64,000 nt of DNA from Mermis nigrescens (Eukaryota; Nematoda; Enoplea; Mermithida; Mermithidae): the NCBI GenBank assembly GCA_036768485.1, contig JAVLUZ010000157.1, positions 16,495,877 through 16,559,876 on the forward strand, given 5' to 3'. Position 1 is the stretch's first letter, and the number at the start of each line of letters is the position of its first letter. A model generated the notes under the pieces. The model did not search any database. It was not told the DNA's origin and was given only the letters and a program-made list of their open reading frames with translations. Of this stretch, positions 46,318-64,000 are shown one piece after another. The translations under genes were made by a program, and so were the position numbers.

Positions 46318-48027
46318 CTACTCTCAATCTTTTACTAGGTCCATCCTACACTCCATTGTTTGTGAGTTATTTCTATCGCTTACGTTGTTGACGCCTTCTT
46401 ATACCTTTGCTGTGTGCTTGAGAGAGGCGCATACTTCAGCTTTTTCTAGTTTTGAGTCTCGGTTGGTCATACAATAAGCTCTTGTTATACGACTTGTGAT
46501 AATTAGAGCGTTACATTTTACATATTGTAATTATAAACCGTACCTAACACTAGTACTGATTAGCATTAACCTGACAGCATTACAACAATATGACAAATGG
46601 TTGTCTATGGAATCTTTAATCTATATTATAGCAGAGAGCAGGATTCATTAGAGAATTCCAAGAATACAATTCATCAGATTACTAAGTTTTTTACGGTTAA
46701 CTAGCACGATGTACCTGCGCGTATTTTTTGTCTCCAAATACTTAATCAGCTTCATTGATGGCAAGATTTGCGAGAAATGTGGGGTAAAGTTGGGCTCAAA
46801 TGAAAGGGCCTTAGAAATCAGTCGAAATAAGCAATGGTGTGACTAGTTTTCTATATTCTACCATTTTGCATTTTGATTAGTCTAAGTCCCTAAACCCTTA
46901 CGCACGTGCGATTACCATACGAGAAGTGTAAACGCGATTGTAGGGCTAATTTTTTCCGTCTCAAGCTCTATCGAATAGCATGAAAAAAACATGTCTCCAC
47001 ATTAACTTTTTTGTCCAATGGTTTGATTGTTTCAAAGAAACAAGCATATAAATCAGGCCCAAGTGTAATCGTAAATCTTGAAATAAAAAATTAAAAACAA
47101 AGCAAATTTGATGTACGATCCGTAAAACGGAAATATAAACGAGCTGAGCCCGGCCTGGGAAACAGCCAGATAGTATGCATAGGAACCCCTTTATACGTTA
47201 AAAATGTCAGAAGATAAAAATACAATTTATTGATCTTTTTCATCCATTCCATCCATTTACATGAAAAGATTGCGAGACAAAGGAAGAAAAATGGAGACTT
47301 TCTTCTAAGCTCCTCTGCTAGGTCTTATGGATATTTGGTGGAATGATCCTTACTCAGATTGAGATGTTTTTATAAAATGTACATACATGCACGCATATAC
47401 CTAAAGTACAAAGGATCGGTTTGAAATAGATTAAATTAGGTTTACGCGTGGCAAAATAAAGCAAAAACTATGCTCGGAATCTAAAACTTCGAGAATATTA
47501 AATAGGTACATCACCATGGACGCAAACGGACAAAAGCTGCAGATGATATTTCCCTTTATAACAATAAACTGAGGGTAGCTAACGCATTTTATTACCGAAA
47601 TGAGAATGTTGAAGGAATTTGCTCTTTAATCTCAGCTATCTCTACCTGACCGCATCTGTGAAGAAAGAAGAGGAAAGGCTCATTAAGAAACAAAGTTTTT
47701 GCTGACTCAGATGTATGACACTTACATGAGCACAAAATTCATTAATTTTTTTAGGAAAATATGATATTTAATTAGATTGCGCGGTCAACAAAGGATGTCA
47801 GGAAAACTATTATTAATTACAATGCTGATGTCTATTTTTTCAACTTTAATTTGATGCGAAAAGTCAATTAAAAAATACCAGACGAACTACATTCCCAGTA
47901 TCTTTAAGTTTTTAAAAAATTAAACCACAATCTTACTCGATGAGGAATTAAGAATGAAAAATCAGGCATATCGACATCCAGCTGACGTCAAATGTAGTAT
48001 TGTTCAAATCCAAATCATAAGTAGCGA
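46318..48027. other. No gene recognised
   Basis: I see no coding region, structured repeat or transposon terminus in this 1.7-kb stretch. Confidence 0.4.
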
Positions 48028-48035
48028 GTTACCAC

Positions 48036-48295
48036 CATACGTGGGCAGCAAGAAAATTCTGGGGGGTGCAAGATTTTTTTGAAGGTCGAAAAATGGCCTT
48101 AAAAATGGTGGTATGGCGATAAAAAACACCATTTTTCGACGTTTCTCATCAAGCACTATCCATTGGCATCAAAAAATTGCGAAAAAAACGAAAAAATTTT
48201 CAAAAATTGAATTCTGGGGGTATTTTGATTTCTGGGGGGGGGGGGTATTTTGGTTTCTGGGGGGTGCATACCCCCAACCCCCACGCCCAGGTGTG
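48036..48295 (-). mobile_element. hAT-like MITE copy with perfect TSD GTTACCAC
   Basis: Inverse orientation: starts CATACGTGGGC and ends GCCCAGGTGTG, with identical GTTACCAC at 48028-48035 and 48296-48303. A second, incomplete copy in the same orientation begins at once at 48304 (CATAGGTGGGCAGC) and fades out near 48480. Confidence 0.9.
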
Positions 48296-48480
48296 GTTAC
48301 CACCATAGGTGGGCAGCATCAAAATTCTGGGGGTGCAAAGGTCGAGAAAGTGTCTTTAATATTTTGATATGGCGAAAATATAACCATTCTTCAACATTTC
48401 TCATCGAGCACTATCCATTGGTATCATAAAATTGCGAACAAACAAAAAAAATTTAAAAATTTTTTCAAATTGGGAGTATG

Positions 48481-48999
48481 CGCGCCTTTAATTATTTTTC
48501 GAGCGCGAAGCTGCCTGTTGCAGTCTCACAGCTCTGAAGAGCAAATGTGACCCAGAGTGCCAAATCACAGGTTTCCAAGTAAAGTTGAATGGATGATAGC
48601 CAGCCAGAGGAAAGCCCTTATGCTGATTGGCTGAATTCTTACTGCCTTCGAATCACCTTACTGTAAAAGGTCTCACGAATTTTGAAACAAACTATAAGTG
48701 TTCAGTTATTCAATCGCCATGAATATGATCCGGAGAATGCGTCAAACCTAACTTCTGTAAAACTGGCTATAAAGCAAAATTATCGTCTCATTCATCCGTC
48801 GATCACTGAGAAACGATGCGCGCCATTCTGTCATTCTTTAATGTGCTTGCCCCGCTCTAATTCTGCCTTACGTCATCTTCATGTACATTTTTCAGTATTG
48901 TCGAAGTACACCAGCATTATTAACCCATGAAGATGTTCACGTATCTATCAGAAATCAAGCATTTCCATCCTTTGATGGAATAGCCAAACATGCGTACGC
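48481..48999. other. No gene recognised
   Basis: Short frames (48682-48930, 48881-49099) have no recognisable domain and one runs into a MITE. Confidence 0.35.
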
Positions 49000-49007
49000 A
49001 TCACTTC

Positions 49008-49248
49008 CACACGAGGGCGTGGGGGAATGCACCCCCAGAAGGCTGAATACCCCCTCCCCCGCAGAGACCAAAATCCTGCCCCCAGAATTGAATTTTTAAA
49101 AAATTTTTTTATTCTTTCGTAATTTTTCGATGCCAATGGATAGAGCTTGATGAGAAACGTTAAAAAAATGGTGTTTTTTCGCCATACCGCCATTTTTAAG
49201 ACCATTTTTGACTTTGCACCCCCAGAATTTTGGAGCTGCCCACCTATG
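49008..49248 (+). mobile_element. hAT-like MITE copy with 8-bp TSD (one mismatch)
   Basis: Starts CACACGAGGGC, ends GCCCACCTATG; flanks ATCACTTC (49000-49007) and ATCACCTC (49249-49256). Confidence 0.87.
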
Positions 49249-49256
49249 ATCACCTC

Positions 49257-50499
49257 CCTGCATGCAGATCACAGATAATGCGCGTCCGTTACGTTACTAG
49301 CGCTACGTCATCCTTAAAAAGGCCGTCCCGCTGGGCGTTTTTTAGTGAGGCTTTTAGGTTGGGCCAATCCACTAATAAATTGTAATGCGAAAATGGGCCG
49401 TTTGGAATGCAACAGACTACAGAGGCAAAGTCGATCACATACATGCTTACTGAAGTATTTATAGCTACAAATCTGATAAATTTGGTCAGTATTATCCATT
49501 TTTGTAAAAAAAAACGTTTAGTCTTGCTGGCATAAATCTTTACTTGTACAGTGCATAGTCTATCAAACTCCAAAATTAAGAATAATACGACATTTATGAC
49601 ATAAAAATTTCGGTTGAGTAAAAGGGTAACATTATTTCAACACGATAAATATTGAAAGTAATCATAGATGTCGGAAAAATTCAAGATTTGCTGATGAAAT
49701 ACATGCATGAAAACACGTACGCATAATAAAGAGGTGTCATATGGAACGATTAAAAATTTGGGAGGGGATAGTCGTCCATGCTTTGGGATGACGTATGTAA
49801 ATGACCTACAATTGGACAAATTGCCTAATGCAAGTTTTTGTCAAAATTTGGGGTAGGTAAAAAATCTCAGCTTTTGAAGGGACGTGGTAATCGAATTCGG
49901 CTGAAGAGATCCCATGTGGATTGATGGTTGTATACTATATGTATACAAAATATCTTAGCAGTTTACTAAAAAGGAAGCATATACAAAATATGCTTGTAGT
50001 TTACTAAAAAGGAAGCATCGGAGTGTCGAAAACAAAATTGGAATAACGATGTGTAACGAAATAATGTATAAATAATAATAATTTATAATAATAACATCAA
50101 CAGGAAAAAATAATAACAATAGCAAGATAAGCAAAGACTAGGAAACAATGCTATTAAGTTGTTCGAATCATATGAAGCGAGAGGAGGTGAAAAAGAGGCC
50201 TTTTCCCGCTTGACTTGATTGATAATATGTACTTCCGAATCACCGTATGGTACAAAAGCCCTAATGATTTTGAAACATACGACAAAGCTGTTTTTTTGCT
50301 TCAACTCCCTAAAATTTCGTGGAATGTGTAAATTACTTAATTCTATATAGATGCAATTTGCAGTTATTATTAAAATGAGACATTCCGGATTAAACGACGC
50401 AATTATTTTCGTTTACACTCGCTGATATTTCCCCTCCTCATTCTGGCTCAGTGAAGCGAAGAGGAACGGCCGCGCTTCGGTTGCTCCGTATGAGTTAAG
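49257..50499. other. Upstream region of the patched gene
   Basis: Contains a decayed copy of the 9-10-bp-TSD MITE family near 49735-49930, a short direct repeat (AGTTTACTAAAAAGGAAGCAT at 49960 and 49997), and the presumed 5' untranslated region just before 50500. No clear TATA box; the GC-richer 50430-50500 could be the core promoter area. An upstream ATG at 50490 is followed at once by a stop. Confidence 0.4.
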
Positions 50500-61769
<11,270 letters not shown>

Positions 61770-64000
61770 GTAAGCGGTTTTTTCTCACTATTGGTTTTAC
61801 CTGCATTAATTTTTTCTTGTATTTTTATGCATTCGCCACTATCGCTATCGGGCCAGTGTGTAAAAATGTAGAGCTGCGTAATTTTCAATCATCTAATAGT
61901 ATCATTATCTATTTACTTTTATGTTTTTTCGAAATCATACGTGTGACGGACGACCCAAAATTTCGGGAAGGAGATCTCGGCTATTTGTTAGGAAAGGGGT
62001 AAATGACCCTTAATTTAGGCCAAAAATAACAAAAATAAGCCTGAAGATAGTCCAAACAAAAATTTTTGCCAGAAACAGGTTGGAGAGGGGGTATTTTCTG
62101 ACTCTGGAGAACGATCGACATAGAATGGGAAATCCCCATCACCTTTATACATATATGCTCATAATACATCAACTAGATTTTTAATAGTTAGCTTCAGGTT
62201 ACCGCGAGGTAGTACATTCTAACGATCTTTCTATACCCGATTTTTTAGTTTGTCTATTACATAGATTTTTCAACCTTCGTTTAGCCTTATTTTAGCTCTT
62301 TTTGATATCGTTTTTGAGTTTTAGACCATGCAATAAATATTATATTATGAAAAATTAGCATATTTTAAGGATTACTCTCCAAACACAAGATGAGGAAAAT
62401 AGCGTACAGTTCATTGATTTGTGAGTACGTTTTGTTGTGCTATTTTTTGACTGCTCACCAGGGTCTTCAGATTGAGTTTTACTCAACGGAATTCTCCACT
62501 TGTATTTATTGCTTATATATTAAACACATGTCAGCGGTTTTTCATCGTGAAAATGTGTTCCAGAGAAAAGGAACTAACATATTTGGAAAGATGAGTGGCG
62601 TAGCTGGCCTACTGAATTCGGGGGGAGGAACTAAAATTTTGAAGTCGAATATCTCAACAAGTACTTGTAGACAGGCAAAAATAATGGTGTTTTTTAGCTT
62701 TACACAGTGAGATCTACGCACTTAATTATTTCTAAAAGATCTAACCTTATTCGAATTATATTAAAAAATGTGTTATTTTTTATAAAATATTGGGCATATT
62801 AGTTCAATAGTGTGGTGAACTCTAATCAAACGATCTGTCAGATGCGATTTGAAAATTTTCTATTTTTTTTCCTCAGGGGGAGGACCCTCCCTTATAAAAA
62901 ATACTCGTATCTCCAACAATTGGGGGAATAGTCCCCCAATCCCACCAAAGCGCGCCACTGGGGAAGAACATAAAAGTTTGTGCAAACTGATACAAATTGT
63001 TGCTATCTCAAGTAAAAATAATTGTATTCACATGCTGCTGTGACTATGTTCTAGCACGGTACGCTCGACTGTAAAAAAACACGATAAAGCGAGGGCTAAA
63101 GGAATCTATAACTATAACTATGAGCTAGTTCAGTTTACAAAGTATGGTTTTCCAAAAGTAATTTGTAATCAAGCCAAGATTTTCTAAAAGATTTAACCCT
63201 CTCAAGGCCAACACTGTGAACTCCGTTCATCGGGTATGGTTTTCAGTATAGCAATTTTTGAATTACAATTTTTCCTGCCTGCTATTCTGCCCTTCTTACA
63301 CGTCTATTTCGAAAATAAAACTGGAATGAAAATCGTATTTGCATGTGAATTTTAAGTATTTCTTTACACAACTTCAAAACTTGCAAGGTCATAAAGTAGG
63401 TTATGCACGTATTCAGAGCTATTTGTCTTTACCTTGAACCTAACGGAAGAGATTCCTGTTCCCTTTTAAATTATTGAAAAGTTTATCACCCAACAAGGGG
63501 TGGGCGTGCTATGTTCTGGGCATCGTATTATGCCAAGGCGCGTATTGCCCTAATACTGTAGGTTGCCCGGTGAACAACAGTTCGCCGTGTTTGTTTAGAG
63601 ACGATGTTTTATTCTGGCCGTAGGAGGTCAAGGATGTTATGATATTTTCTGCAGTTCTTTGTTATAAAATTTATATGGCGTTAAAGATAATAATGATAGA
63701 ATACTAGGCGCAATCGTTATAGATTGTCGTTCTACAACTCAATAATACTTCGGTATGTGTTTATAAAGGTGGAATGAGAATTGGAATAAAAGTTAATAAT
63801 TCCAAAAAAATTTTATTAATAAGTTTGTGACCGAAAACAGGGAAAAATTCATCAATTTTTGAAATAAAAGCTTTAATACTAAATTCATGATGACGAAAAA
63901 AATCGTGAAAAAATGCAAATTTAAAAAACGTTTGCCGGATAGCCATTCTGATAATTGCCACATTTCGCCCTTAGACAATCTTGAATCGACTGAATTGACA
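61770..64000. other. No further gene recognised; presumed patched intron
   Basis: No later Patched exon could be found. A decayed ~220-bp MITE (ACGGACGACCCAAAATTTCGGG ... TTAGGCCAAAAATAAC) lies at about 61930-62150, and a GGGGGAGGACCCTCCC palindromic stretch near 62876-62892. Short frames elsewhere show no domain. Confidence 0.4.

Overview
The window is AT-rich nuclear DNA of an invertebrate animal. The evidence is one host gene, a Patched-family (Hedgehog receptor) gene with canonical GT/AG introns in matching phases, set among many classes of eukaryotic transposon. The mix (Maverick/Polinton, Harbinger, ZMYM-like hAT, gypsy-like LTR element, many MITEs) would suit an arthropod, but I cannot name the species.

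Layout. 1-17 kb: an isolated LTR, TA-type MITEs, and a 3.85 kb repeat present as inverted copies (3934-7800 and 13234-17076). These enclose a second LTR and a decayed gag-protease reading frame. 17.1-23.2 kb: a remnant of a Maverick/Polinton-type element. It carries a packaging ATPase (broken), a TATA-binding-protein homologue, a chromodomain integrase (broken), three small genes and the N-terminal domain of a family-B DNA polymerase. A hAT element has split one small gene and left an exact 8-bp target duplication. 23.2-30.4 kb: tandem repeats and a broken Harbinger transposase with nested insertions. 30.4-34.2 kb: a third copy of the 3.85 kb repeat. 34.4-38.5 kb: a giant palindrome. 39-40 kb: a tandem duplication. 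41.8-46.3 kb: a large foldback element with 21-bp arrays. 46.3-50 kb: MITEs in otherwise blank sequence. 50.5-61.8 kb: exons of the patched gene, whose introns hold tandem repeats, MITEs and a long (TA)n tract. 62-64 kb: nothing recognised.

The most interesting system is the Polinton remnant. It encodes its own TBP-like protein, and every one of its seven gene starts has a TATAAATA octamer (CATAAATA once) a short distance upstream on the coding strand, apart from one start that the box itself helps to relocate. I infer an element-encoded basal transcription system in which its own TBP recognises a uniform set of TATA promoters. A TBP is not among the canonical Polinton genes that I know.

A second result is a set of short non-autonomous transposon families whose boundaries can be read directly from target-site duplications: a ~260-bp hAT-like family (seven bounded copies, one with an unoccupied site elsewhere in the window) and a ~220-bp family with 9-10-bp duplications. 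All broken element genes are described as found; no restored sequence is given.
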